64,000 nt of DNA from Pseudomonadota bacterium. Its GTDB lineage: Bacteria > Myxococcota_A > Bradymonadia > Bradymonadales > GCA-2716585. The stretch's first letter is position 1; the number at the start of each line of letters is the position of its first letter. The stretch covers positions 1 through 64,000 of the forward strand of contig SYOX01000083.1 in the NCBI GenBank assembly GCA_005804885.1, written 5' to 3'. Positions 26,735-34,055 of the stretch are shown piece after piece. The position numbers and the translations under genes are program-made. The notes beneath the pieces were generated by a model. That model worked only from the letters and a program-made list of their open reading frames with translations. It was not told the DNA's origin and searched no databases.

Positions 26735-27316
26735 ATGAAGACCGCGATCTTGCTGATCCTGCTCGCGACCCTGGCCCTGACGATCTGGGGGTGCAGCCAG
26801 AGGCAGGCCGACGCCGTCGTTGACCGCGACATCGACGCCTCGCTGAATCCGCCCGAGTCGAAGGCCGCCATCGCGCCCGGCGCGCCCTCAGACCGGGTGA
26901 TCCCGGCGGTGGGGACGCGGTCGACGCTGACGGACGAGGACTGGAAGGCTCGGCTGACCTCGGAGCAGTACGCGGTGCTGCGCAAGGAGGGCACCGAGCG
27001 GCCCTTCACCGGCGCGCTGCTGAAGAACAAGGGCGTGGGGCGCTACACCTGCGCGGCCTGCGGGGCGCCCCTCTTCGCCTCGGAGGACAAGTTCGACTCG
27101 GGCACCGGCTGGCCGAGCTTCACCCGGCCCCTGGAGCCGGGGCGAGTCGCCGAGCGCGAGGACGGCAAGTTCGGCATGACGCGCACCGAGGTGCATTGCG
27201 ATCACTGCGGCGGGCACCTGGGCCACGTCTTCCCGGATGGCCCCGAGCCCACGGGCCTGCGCTACTGCATCAACTCCGTCAGCCTCGACTTCGTCCCCGA
27301 CTCGCCCTCCCCCTGA
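26735..27316 (+). CDS. msrB: Peptide-methionine (R)-S-oxide reductase MsrB, lipoprotein form
   Basis: The protein has 193 residues and repairs R-sulfoxides of methionine. An N-terminal hydrophobic segment ends in TIWGC, a lipobox-like site with Cys20, so the enzyme probably faces the periplasm on a membrane anchor. Zinc ligands are Cys106/Cys109 (YTCAACG) and Cys155/Cys158 (HCDHCG). [10 protein letters not shown] and [11 protein letters not shown] follow, the latter with catalytic Cys178. AAGGAAA precedes the ATG. It is a single-domain protein without MsrA fusion. Confidence 0.95.
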   Translation: MKTAILLILLATLALTIWGCSQRQADAVVDRDIDASLNPPESKAAIAPGAPSDRVIPAVGTRSTLTDEDWKARLTSEQYAVLRKEGTERPFTGALLKNKGVGRYTCAACGAPLFASEDKFDSGTGWPSFTRPLEPGRVAEREDGKFGMTRTEVHCDHCGGHLGHVFPDGPEPTGLRYCINSVSLDFVPDSPSP

Positions 27317-27347
27317 GCGCGGCCCCCGACCTGCGCGCGGGCCTCGA

Positions 27348-28112
27348 TCAAGCCGCGTCGAGCAGCGCGCGGGCGACCTGAATCGCCAGCGGGTGGGCGT
27401 TCTCAAGCGCCGAGAGCGAAGGGCGAGAGATCGTCAACATCAAGGGCAGGACGATGGACAGCGGCGTGTAGGGGTTGTGGACGAGCGCCTCGCGGACGGC
27501 CAGGCGCTGGCTCCACCTGGGGCACGCGGCGACCTCGAAGGCGATCGCGGGGGTCGAAGGCCGCCGGGCGGCGATCGCGACCACATCCTCGGTCTTGAGC
27601 CAGGGCTGCCGCAGCAGGCTCTGCACGAAGACCGCGTCGGGGTGCCGCACGAGCCGTCCGAGCAGCCTGGAGACGATCAGCCACCGGCGCTGCTCGGGGG
27701 ACTTCAGGGCGCCCTCGCGCCAGGGCGGCGCCACGAGGGTCGCCATCGGCTGGCGCGCGCCGACGCCGATCGAAGGCAGCCGGCCGCCTGGGGCGAGGCG
27801 GCGGTGGGCGGGGGCCTCGGCGAAGAGGGCCGAGATCAGGGGCAGCCCCTGAGCCTCGGCGCCGCGCCGGATCCGCTCAAGGGGTTCGGCGACCCCCTCT
27901 CGACGAGCGCGGATCATCCAGGCGGCCAGCGACGACGCTGCCTCGCGGGCGGCCGGATCGCCCAGCGCGCTCAAGCGCAGGAGCCCGTCGAGCCAGAGCG
28001 CCGCCTCGCCCGCCTCGCGGGCCTCAAGCTGCGCCACGAGGGCGCTCTGGCGCATGACGGGCTCAGGGAGAGTGCGCATCGCGCGCAGCACCTTGTCGTC
28101 GGGCAGGCTCAT
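27348..28112 (-). CDS. Helix-rich hypothetical protein
   Basis: The protein has 254 residues, nearly all predicted helix. It has segments such as AALWLDGLLRLSALGDPAAREAA and LIVSRLLGRLVRHPDAVFVQ, and a C-terminal stretch LAVREALVHNPYTPLSIVLPLM. That last segment resembles HEAT-like or leucine-rich-variant repeats (VREALVxNPxTP). No catalytic motif, signal or membrane segment is seen. It is convergent with msrB across 31 bases. Likely a scaffold, but function unknown. Confidence 0.7.
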   Translation of the reverse strand: MSLPDDKVLRAMRTLPEPVMRQSALVAQLEAREAGEAALWLDGLLRLSALGDPAAREAASSLAAWMIRARREGVAEPLERIRRGAEAQGLPLISALFAEAPAHRRLAPGGRLPSIGVGARQPMATLVAPPWREGALKSPEQRRWLIVSRLLGRLVRHPDAVFVQSLLRQPWLKTEDVVAIAARRPSTPAIAFEVAACPRWSQRLAVREALVHNPYTPLSIVLPLMLTISRPSLSALENAHPLAIQVARALLDAA

Positions 28113-28200
28113 GGCGGCGCTCCGGACTTGACGGCGGCGCCCATGTGGGCTTCATTGTGGCTCGCCTGCCGCTGGGGCACGCTGGAGATCAATCATAGCG

Positions 28201-28773
28201 ATGGAAGTCCAGGCCACAACCGAGCCGCTCAAGATGCCGCTGCTGGGCGTCGCCGCGGCGACGTGGGGTTTTGTCGGCGTCGCGCTGCTGCTCGGCCGGC
28301 CGATATGGTCGCTCTCTGAGCTGGCCTTCGAGCCGCTGGTCCGGCTCGACCTGAGCCTCTGGCAATGGGGTCTCTACGGCCTGAGCGTGGTCTTGATGGC
28401 CTACAGCGAGGGCTACAAGGGCTTCCAGCGGGGATTTTCGCCCCGCGTCGTGGCCCGCGCCTTCCACCTGGCCCGGCACCCGACCTTGACGCGGGCGCTG
28501 CTGGCGCCCTTCTTCTGCATCGGCCTCTTTCACGCCAGCAAGAAGCGCCTGATCGTCAGCTGGACCCTGCTGACGATGATCGTGGCGCTGGTGTTGACGG
28601 TCAGGCTGCTGCCCTACCCCTACCGCAACATCATCGACGCGGGCGTCGTCGTCGGCCTGGGCTGGGGGCTGCTTGCCACGATCCTGATGGCCGCCCGCGC
28701 CCTCCACCGCGGCTGCGCCGAGGGCTCTCCGGAGCTCCCCGACGGCGAGGCGGCCCCGCCGCCCGTCGCCTGA
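28201..28773 (+). CDS. Small four-helix membrane protein, unknown
   Basis: The protein has 190 residues. Hydrophobic helices lie at about 12-32, 52-68, 98-112 and 118-136, with a further short one near 145-165. GYKGFQRGFSPRVVARAFH between the second and third helices is basic and probably cytoplasmic. LLAPFFCIGLFHASKKRLIVSW is distinctive but I cannot tie it to a named family. GGAGAT lies ten bases before the ATG. It stands alone between divergent and codirectional neighbours. Confidence 0.7.
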   Translation: MEVQATTEPLKMPLLGVAAATWGFVGVALLLGRPIWSLSELAFEPLVRLDLSLWQWGLYGLSVVLMAYSEGYKGFQRGFSPRVVARAFHLARHPTLTRALLAPFFCIGLFHASKKRLIVSWTLLTMIVALVLTVRLLPYPYRNIIDAGVVVGLGWGLLATILMAARALHRGCAEGSPELPDGEAAPPPVA

Positions 28774-28892
28774 GCGGTCGAGGGCGCAGGATTCGGGGCG
28801 AGAGGGGTCTGGTGTCGGGCTGGACAAGCTCGGGGCGCTGGATAGAATGTGCGCCCGAGTGCCGACATCCCTAAACCCCGAGCGAGGTATCC

Positions 28893-30107
28893 ATGAGTGC
28901 CATCCCTCCCGTCGACGTCGTGGTCAGCTTTGACACCACGGGCTCCATGTACCCATGCCTGACCCAGGTCAGGCGCAAGGTCGAGGAGCTGGTCAACACG
29001 CTCTTCTCGCACATCCCCGACATCCGCATGGGGATCATCGCCCACGGCGACTACTGCGACGCGGGATCGACCTACGTGACGATGCAGTTCAACCTGTCGA
29101 CCAACCAGAAGGCGATCTGCGACTTCGTCCGCAATGTCGGCGCCTCGGGCGGCGGCGACGCCCCGGAGTGCTACGAGCTGGTCCTGCACGAGTCGCGCAG
29201 CATGGCCTGGCGGGCGGACTCGGTCAAGTCGCTGGTGATGATCGGCGACGAGCAGCCCCACGAGCCCAGCTACCCGCAGAACACCAAGAACCTGGACTGG
29301 AGGAACGAGCTGAACCTGCTCCAGGACATGGGGGTCAAGGTCTACGGCGTGCACGCCATGGCCGCCTACCGCACCTACGCCCAGGAGTTCTGGAGGTCGA
29401 TGGCCAGCATGACGGGCGGCACCTACCTGACCCTCGATCAGTTCAACGAGATCACCGACACGCTCATGGCGATCTGCTACCACCAGACCGGCGACATCAA
29501 GCTGCTGGCGGCCCTCCAGCAGCAGATCAGCGACGATCGCAAGATGACCCGCTCGATGGCCGAGACCTTCGAGGCGCTCACCGGCTCTCGCCCCGAGGTC
29601 AACGCCGCCGCGCCCGAGCCGGTCAGCTACGGCGGCGGTTACTCCTACCGACGCCCGAGCTACTCGACCAAGGTCACCGACGAGGACCTCAAGGCCTACG
29701 GCGAGGTGGCCCTCGAGCCCGTGCCGCCCGGCCGCTTCCAGCGCCTTGAGGTCGACCGGGCCATCTCGATCAGGGACTTCGTCAAGGAGAACATCGGCGA
29801 GGACGCCTTCGTGAAGGGCTCGGGCTACTACCAGTTTGGCAAAAAGCCAGTCATGGTGCAGAGTTACAAGAAGGTCGTGCTGGTCAACAGGGACTCCGGC
29901 GAGATGTTCTCCGGCGACGCGGCCCGCAAGCTCATCCGGCTGCCCAAGGGCCGCGACTACCAGCTCAAGCCCAGCGAGGTCGACCTGGACAAGTACTGGA
30001 TCTTCATCCAGTCCACCTCCGTCAACCGCAAGCTCCTGGCCAAGGACAACTTCCTGTACGAGGTCGCCGAGTTCGTCGACCCCTCCGAGGTCGTCGACGA
30101 CGACTGA
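28893..30107 (+). CDS. VWA domain protein
   Basis: The protein has 404 residues. A von Willebrand A fold starts at once: VDVVVSFDTTGSMYPCL carries the metal-site residues (Asp14, Ser18). MGIIAHGDYCDAG and VKSLVMIGDEQPHE give the later strands, and GVHAMAAYRTYAQEFWRSMA the last helix. A Tyr/Ser-rich linker (SYGGGYSYRRPSY) joins a C-terminal domain of about 140 residues (GRFQRLEVDRAISIRDFVKE, KVVLVNRDSGEMFSG). No signal peptide, so cytoplasmic. It may recognise a partner protein through its metal site; the partner is not evident here. Confidence 0.88.
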   Translation: MSAIPPVDVVVSFDTTGSMYPCLTQVRRKVEELVNTLFSHIPDIRMGIIAHGDYCDAGSTYVTMQFNLSTNQKAICDFVRNVGASGGGDAPECYELVLHESRSMAWRADSVKSLVMIGDEQPHEPSYPQNTKNLDWRNELNLLQDMGVKVYGVHAMAAYRTYAQEFWRSMASMTGGTYLTLDQFNEITDTLMAICYHQTGDIKLLAALQQQISDDRKMTRSMAETFEALTGSRPEVNAAAPEPVSYGGGYSYRRPSYSTKVTDEDLKAYGEVALEPVPPGRFQRLEVDRAISIRDFVKENIGEDAFVKGSGYYQFGKKPVMVQSYKKVVLVNRDSGEMFSGDAARKLIRLPKGRDYQLKPSEVDLDKYWIFIQSTSVNRKLLAKDNFLYEVAEFVDPSEVVDDD

Positions 30108-30141
30108 TCCCCCCGCCCCATCGACGGATCGGCCTCCCCCT

Positions 30142-30191
30142 GAACGCTGATGGGTTTGACTCCCGTCGGTCCCTCAAACCAATCAGCGTTC
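30142..30191. terminator. Strong hairpin between convergent genes
   Basis: GAACGCTGATGGGTTTGA (30142-30159) pairs with TCAAACCAATCAGCGTTC (30174-30191), an 18-bp stem with one mismatch around a 14-base loop. It lies between the VWA gene and the phosphoesterase gene, which converge. No T-tract follows, so a Rho-independent mechanism is uncertain. Confidence 0.6.
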
Positions 30192-30247
30192 TCGCGCCCA
30201 GCCCTCAAGGCGTCGGCGCGAAGGGGCGGCCCCCCCCTCGCTGGCGC

Positions 30248-30754
30248 TCAGGCCCCCCGCGCCGAGCGGGGGCCGAGGTGGACCCTGTCCATCTCGAAGG
30301 CGCCCGCCTTCGTGACGTGCAGCAGCAGCGCAGTCCGCTCGACGTGGGCGCCGTGCCGGCCCGCCGCGCCAGGGTTGATCCACAGCGCCCCCTGCACCCG
30401 CCCAATCACCTGAATGTGGCTGTGCCCCACGATGAGCGCGTCCGGCCGCAGCCTCGCCAGCAGCTCCCGGGCCTCCTTGCGGGGACTGGACGGCGATCCG
30501 GCGATGTGCAGCGCCGCGATCCGCCGCCCGCCGATCTCCACCACCGCCTCCAGCGGCAGGTGGCGCAGCTCCCCCCCGTCGATGTTGCCGCGCACCGCCG
30601 TCACCGGCGCGGCCCGCTCCAGCGCCTTGATCACCGACGCCTCACCCACGTCGCCCGCGTGGACGATGTGATCGACCCCCCGGAAGATCTCCACCAGCGC
30701 CTCATCGACGAAGCCGTGCGTGTCCGAGAGCAGCCCGACGGTGGCGACCCTCAC
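30248..30754 (-). CDS. YfcE/MJ0936-type metallophosphoesterase
   Basis: The protein has 168 residues. A GTG start overlaps the stop of the acyltransferase-like gene as GTGA. The motif set of a small calcineurin-like phosphoesterase is complete: LLSDTHGFVDEAL, HAGDVGEASVI, VRGNIDGGEL and LIVGHSHIQVIG, with NPGAAGRHG near the end. The substrate is unknown; such enzymes often act on simple phosphodiesters. It is the third gene of a coupled operon with an unknown protein (31593-32159) and an E2-like domain. Confidence 0.92.
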   Translation of the reverse strand: MRVATVGLLSDTHGFVDEALVEIFRGVDHIVHAGDVGEASVIKALERAAPVTAVRGNIDGGELRHLPLEAVVEIGGRRIAALHIAGSPSSPRKEARELLARLRPDALIVGHSHIQVIGRVQGALWINPGAAGRHGAHVERTALLLHVTKAGAFEMDRVHLGPRSARGA

Positions 30755-31593
30755 GGGGACGCCTCGGCGGCAGGCAGCGCCCGCACGCCGGGTCGCAGCG
30801 CCGGATCGAGCTGCCACGGGTCGTCGAAGAGGTCGCGGATGACCTTGGCCAGCACCCCGCCCTGCGCCCCGTCCATGAAGCGGTGATCGATCGTGGCCGT
30901 GATCGTCAACCTGTCCCGCACCACCACCTGGCCGCGATCGTCGGGCACCACGGCCTTGTGGATCGCCCCCATGAGCACCAGCACCGGCACCCGCGCGAAG
31001 GGCGTGGGCGGCGCGAAGGCCTCGTCGAGCCCGAAGATGCCCACGTTCGTCAAGATGCACGAGCCGAAGGGGAAGGCCTCCAGCCCCAGCGCCTTGAGGT
31101 TGAGCCCCAGGCCGCTGGTCAAGAAGCCCACGGCCGTGATCAGCGGCCGGATCAGCCACGTCGGCAGCGCCTTGAGCGGCCCCTTGCTCTTCTCGAAATC
31201 CTCGTCCTTGCCCCCGCGCAGCCGCTCGGCCCGCTCGCGCAGCTCCCGGGCCACGTCCACGATCGACTTCTCGTCCAGCCGCTCGACCTTGACCTTGGCC
31301 AGATCCTTGCCGCCCTCCAGCACCACGAGGTAGGTCAAGTCCACGGTCTTGTGGGGGATGTAGCGCCCGAAGAGGATGCGCCCGTTGAGCCCCGGCGCCT
31401 GCGCCAGCGCCATCGCCACGGCCTTGCCGACGAAGTGCGTGATCGTCACCTTCTCGCCGCTCTTCTCCCGCACCGCCTCCAGGTAGGCCAGCGCCTCGGT
31501 CGCGTCCACCGTGATCTTGCCGTAGATGTTGCCCTCGTCCGGCGGACCCCAGGTCGCGATCGCCAGCTTGCGGCGCGTCGTCATCATCGTCAT
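30751..31593 (-). CDS. Stand-alone 2-oxoacid dehydrogenase acyltransferase (E2) catalytic-domain protein
   Basis: The protein has 280 residues. It matches the chloramphenicol-acetyltransferase/E2 fold: NIYGKITVDATEALAYLEAVRE, VTITHFVGKAVAMALAQAPGLNGR, FGSCILTNVGIFGLDEAFAP, VLVLMGAIHKAVV and the catalytic TIDHRFMDGAQGG (His and Asp of DHxxxDG). There is no lipoyl or E1/E3-binding domain, and no E1 or E3 gene nearby, so it is not an ordinary pyruvate dehydrogenase component. An inserted segment of about 40 residues (LRERAERLRGGKDEDFEK) interrupts the fold. It shares one base with the upstream stop (TGATG) and overlaps the phosphoesterase gene. Confidence 0.88.
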   Translation of the reverse strand: MTMMTTRRKLAIATWGPPDEGNIYGKITVDATEALAYLEAVREKSGEKVTITHFVGKAVAMALAQAPGLNGRILFGRYIPHKTVDLTYLVVLEGGKDLAKVKVERLDEKSIVDVARELRERAERLRGGKDEDFEKSKGPLKALPTWLIRPLITAVGFLTSGLGLNLKALGLEAFPFGSCILTNVGIFGLDEAFAPPTPFARVPVLVLMGAIHKAVVPDDRGQVVVRDRLTITATIDHRFMDGAQGGVLAKVIRDLFDDPWQLDPALRPGVRALPAAEASP

Positions 31594-32159
31594 CAGCCCT
31601 CCTCCCGCCTGGGCCAGCGGCCCTCCACGTATCGCTTGACCAGCGCCGCGTGCGACAGCGGCTTCTTGAGGTCCACCACCGAGCCGTTCGTCTCGTAATC
31701 CAGCAACACCACCGCCCTCTCTCCCTGCGCCGCCTCCCGCAGCCGCCCCACCTCCTCCTGGAGCCGATTCTCAAGCACCCACAGGTACATCGGCAGGTAG
31801 AGCTCCCACCGGGCCTCCAGGTAGCCCAGCAGCTCCTCGCCCCTCACCCCGCGCCGATGCCCCCGCACGGCCCCGAGGCGCCTGACCGTCCGCTTGATCC
31901 CCCGCATGTGCGTGACCGCCATCTTCGACAAGTCCACGTCCTGACTCTCAAAAACCTTCAACCCCTGCCACGCGCCCTCGACCGACTGGCTCACGACGCC
32001 CTCGGAGAAGGGCACCGGGATGTCGCCGTGCGGGTAGAAGGGGCTGAACCTCACCCAGGGCTCCGGCCCCTTCGAGGTCAGGTCCAGGATCACCGCGTCT
32101 TCGCCGTGCCGCTTTGCGATCTGCGCCGGCATTGCGCTCTTGTGCTTGAGGATGAGCAT
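31593..32159 (-). CDS. Conserved hypothetical protein, first gene of E2-like/phosphoesterase operon
   Basis: The protein has 188 residues. The ATG at 32159 has GGAGAGGG four bases upstream. The N-terminal half, with EDAVILDLTSKGPEPWVRF then SPFYPHGDIPVPF and VEGAWQGLKVFESQDVD, is the kind of sequence I associate with a widespread uncharacterised family (possibly DUF6939, from memory). The rest is helical with a basic RGIKRTVRRLG stretch. No enzyme motif is certain. Coupling with an E2-like acyltransferase domain and a phosphoesterase suggests one pathway, an inference. Confidence 0.75.
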   Translation of the reverse strand: MLILKHKSAMPAQIAKRHGEDAVILDLTSKGPEPWVRFSPFYPHGDIPVPFSEGVVSQSVEGAWQGLKVFESQDVDLSKMAVTHMRGIKRTVRRLGAVRGHRRGVRGEELLGYLEARWELYLPMYLWVLENRLQEEVGRLREAAQGERAVVLLDYETNGSVVDLKKPLSHAALVKRYVEGRWPRREEG

Positions 32160-32309
32160 CGGCCCTCTCCGCTTCTCTCTGTGTGTGCGGGTCCAGGGAG
32201 GGTAGGTCCTCTCGACCGCGCTGTCCATGCCGCAGCCCGATCCGCGCCGACTTGCGCATCCCCCCGCGAGCCCCACCTTCTGCCCTCCACGATCAAGGAG
32301 CGCCCGCCC

Positions 32310-33146
32310 ATGTCCACCCAGAGAGAGTCCCGCGCCGTGAGCCTCGATCCGACCCCCCACACCCGCCAGTCGCTCGCCCAGGGGCTGCGCGAGGGCGGCG
32401 TGCGGGCCGGCGAGCTCCTCCTGGTCCACACCTCGATGAGCGCCATCGGCTGGGTCTGCGGCGGCGAGGTGGCCCTCATCCAGGCCTTGCTGGACGCCCT
32501 CGGCCCCGAGGGCACCCTCGTCGTCCCCACCCACACCAGCGGCAACTCCGAGCCCTCGCGCTGGCAGTACCCGCCCGTCCCGGAGGCCTGGTGGCCCGCC
32601 ATCCGCGCCCACATGCCCGCCTTCGACCCCGCCATCACCCCCACGCGCGGCATGGGCCGCGTCCCCGAGCTGCTGCGCGCGTGGCCCGGCGCGCGGCGCA
32701 GCCAGCACCCCAGCGTCTCCTTCGCCGCCCTCGGCCCCCTGGCCGCCGCGATCACCGACGACCACGCCCTGGCCTTCGGCCTCGGCGATCGCTCGCCGCT
32801 GGCCCGGATCTACGACCTCGACGGCCGCGTCCTGCTCCTTGGCGTCGACTTTGACCGCAACACCTCCTTCCACCTGGCCGAACACCGCGCCGCCTCCGCA
32901 CCCCCGATCACCGAGGGCGGCGCGGCGCTGGACGAAGAGGGCCGCCGCGCCTGGCGCACCTGGCCCGACCTCGACGTCGACGCCGGCGCCTTCGTCCAGA
33001 TCGGCCGCGATCTTGAGGCCGCCGGCCACGTCCACGCCTTCACCCTCGGCGCCGCGCCCTGCCGCCTCTTCCACCAGCCCACCGCCGTCGACTTCGCCAC
33101 CGCAGCCCTCTCGCGCCCTCTTGAGGTGAAGGGAAGCCCGGCCTGA
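32310..33146 (+). CDS. AAC(3)-fold aminoglycoside N3-acetyltransferase-like protein
   Basis: The protein has 278 residues. AAGGAG lies nine bases before the ATG. LREGGVRAGELLLVHTSMSAIGWVCGG, LGPEGTLVVPTHTSGN, ITPTRGMGRVPELLRAWPG, HPSVSFAALGPLA, GDRSPLARIYDLDGRVLLLGV and TSFHLAEHRA all match the Antibiotic_NAT family. It is a chromosomal member with no resistance-cassette context, so the true substrate is unknown. It is divergent from the operon at 30248-32159. Confidence 0.92.
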   Translation: MSTQRESRAVSLDPTPHTRQSLAQGLREGGVRAGELLLVHTSMSAIGWVCGGEVALIQALLDALGPEGTLVVPTHTSGNSEPSRWQYPPVPEAWWPAIRAHMPAFDPAITPTRGMGRVPELLRAWPGARRSQHPSVSFAALGPLAAAITDDHALAFGLGDRSPLARIYDLDGRVLLLGVDFDRNTSFHLAEHRAASAPPITEGGAALDEEGRRAWRTWPDLDVDAGAFVQIGRDLEAAGHVHAFTLGAAPCRLFHQPTAVDFATAALSRPLEVKGSPA

Positions 33147-33163
33147 GCGTCAGCTCCGCCCCA

Positions 33164-33919
33164 TCAATCGGCGCTGGCCTCCACGTCGAGGGAAAGCGAC
33201 TGGAGCAGGAGGGCGATCTCGTCGTCGGAGAGCGGGCGGGTGCAGCGGGGGTTGAGGTCGCCGAGCTGGATGGGGCCGAGGCCGTGGCGCTGGAGCTTGA
33301 CGATCTGGTAGCCGCAGTCGGCGCACATCTTTCGCAGCTGGCGGTGCTTGCCTTCGTGGATGGTGACGTGGATCCAGGTGGCGCGGGTGCGGCGCTCGCC
33401 GAGGGTGACGAGGGCGGGCAGGTAGGTGGTCCCGCCGACGGTCATGCCGGCCCTCATGCGGTCGAGGCCGGGATCGTCGTCCTGGAGGTGGCCGCGGATC
33501 TTGATGGCGTAGTGCTTGGGGAAGGAGAAGTCGGGGTGGAGGATGCGGCGGGCCAGGGGGCCGTCGTTGGTCCAGAGCAGCGCTCCCTGGGTGTTGTAAT
33601 CGAGGCGGCCGACGGGGAAGACGCCGGCGTCGAGGGCCTCCTGGGGGACGTAGCGGCCCAGGCCGGGGGTGCCGTCGGGGGCGTCGTCGATGGCCGTGAG
33701 GTGTTTGATGGGCTTGTGCATCACGAGGACGACGCGGGGGCCAGCGGAGGTGACGGGCTGACCGTCGACGGCGATCTCGCAGTCGTCGGGGGCGATGGGC
33801 TCGGCGAAGCGCGTGACGACCTCGCCGTTGACCGTGACGCGGCCCTCGACGATCAGGGCGCGCACGTCGCGCCGGGTGCCGGCGTTCATGGCCTGGAGCC
33901 ATTTCTGCAAGGGGATCAT
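33164..33919 (-). CDS. RsuA/RluB-family ribosomal pseudouridine synthase
   Basis: The protein has 251 residues from the ATG at 33919 (GCGGAG upstream); an 18-base longer TTG start is possible. An S4 RNA-binding domain (IPLQKWLQAMNAGTRRDVRALI, GRVTVNGEVV) precedes the catalytic domain. The active-site block is FPVGRLDYNTQGALLWTNDG (Asp in GRLD). WIHVTIHEGKHRQLRKM is the second conserved block. It is most like enzymes that modify 23S rRNA, but the site cannot be set by eye. The C-terminus ends soon after the fold, with no extension. Confidence 0.92.
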   Translation of the reverse strand: MIPLQKWLQAMNAGTRRDVRALIVEGRVTVNGEVVTRFAEPIAPDDCEIAVDGQPVTSAGPRVVLVMHKPIKHLTAIDDAPDGTPGLGRYVPQEALDAGVFPVGRLDYNTQGALLWTNDGPLARRILHPDFSFPKHYAIKIRGHLQDDDPGLDRMRAGMTVGGTTYLPALVTLGERRTRATWIHVTIHEGKHRQLRKMCADCGYQIVKLQRHGLGPIQLGDLNPRCTRPLSDDEIALLLQSLSLDVEASAD

Positions 33920-34055
33920 GGGCTTCTCCGCGTCCAAGGGGCCGCCAGACGGGCGTCAAGGCGGGCACAGTAGCACAGGCTGCGCGGGCTGATTGCGCGG
34001 ATCGCGCATGTTGTGGCAGGGTTCGGGGGGAGTCAGCTCAAGCCGAGAGCGTCGG

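Noticed and set aside
32310..33146. Acquired antibiotic resistance gene (AAC(3))
   Set aside because: The fold matches, but base composition is native and there is no mobile or cassette context. A substrate cannot be claimed.
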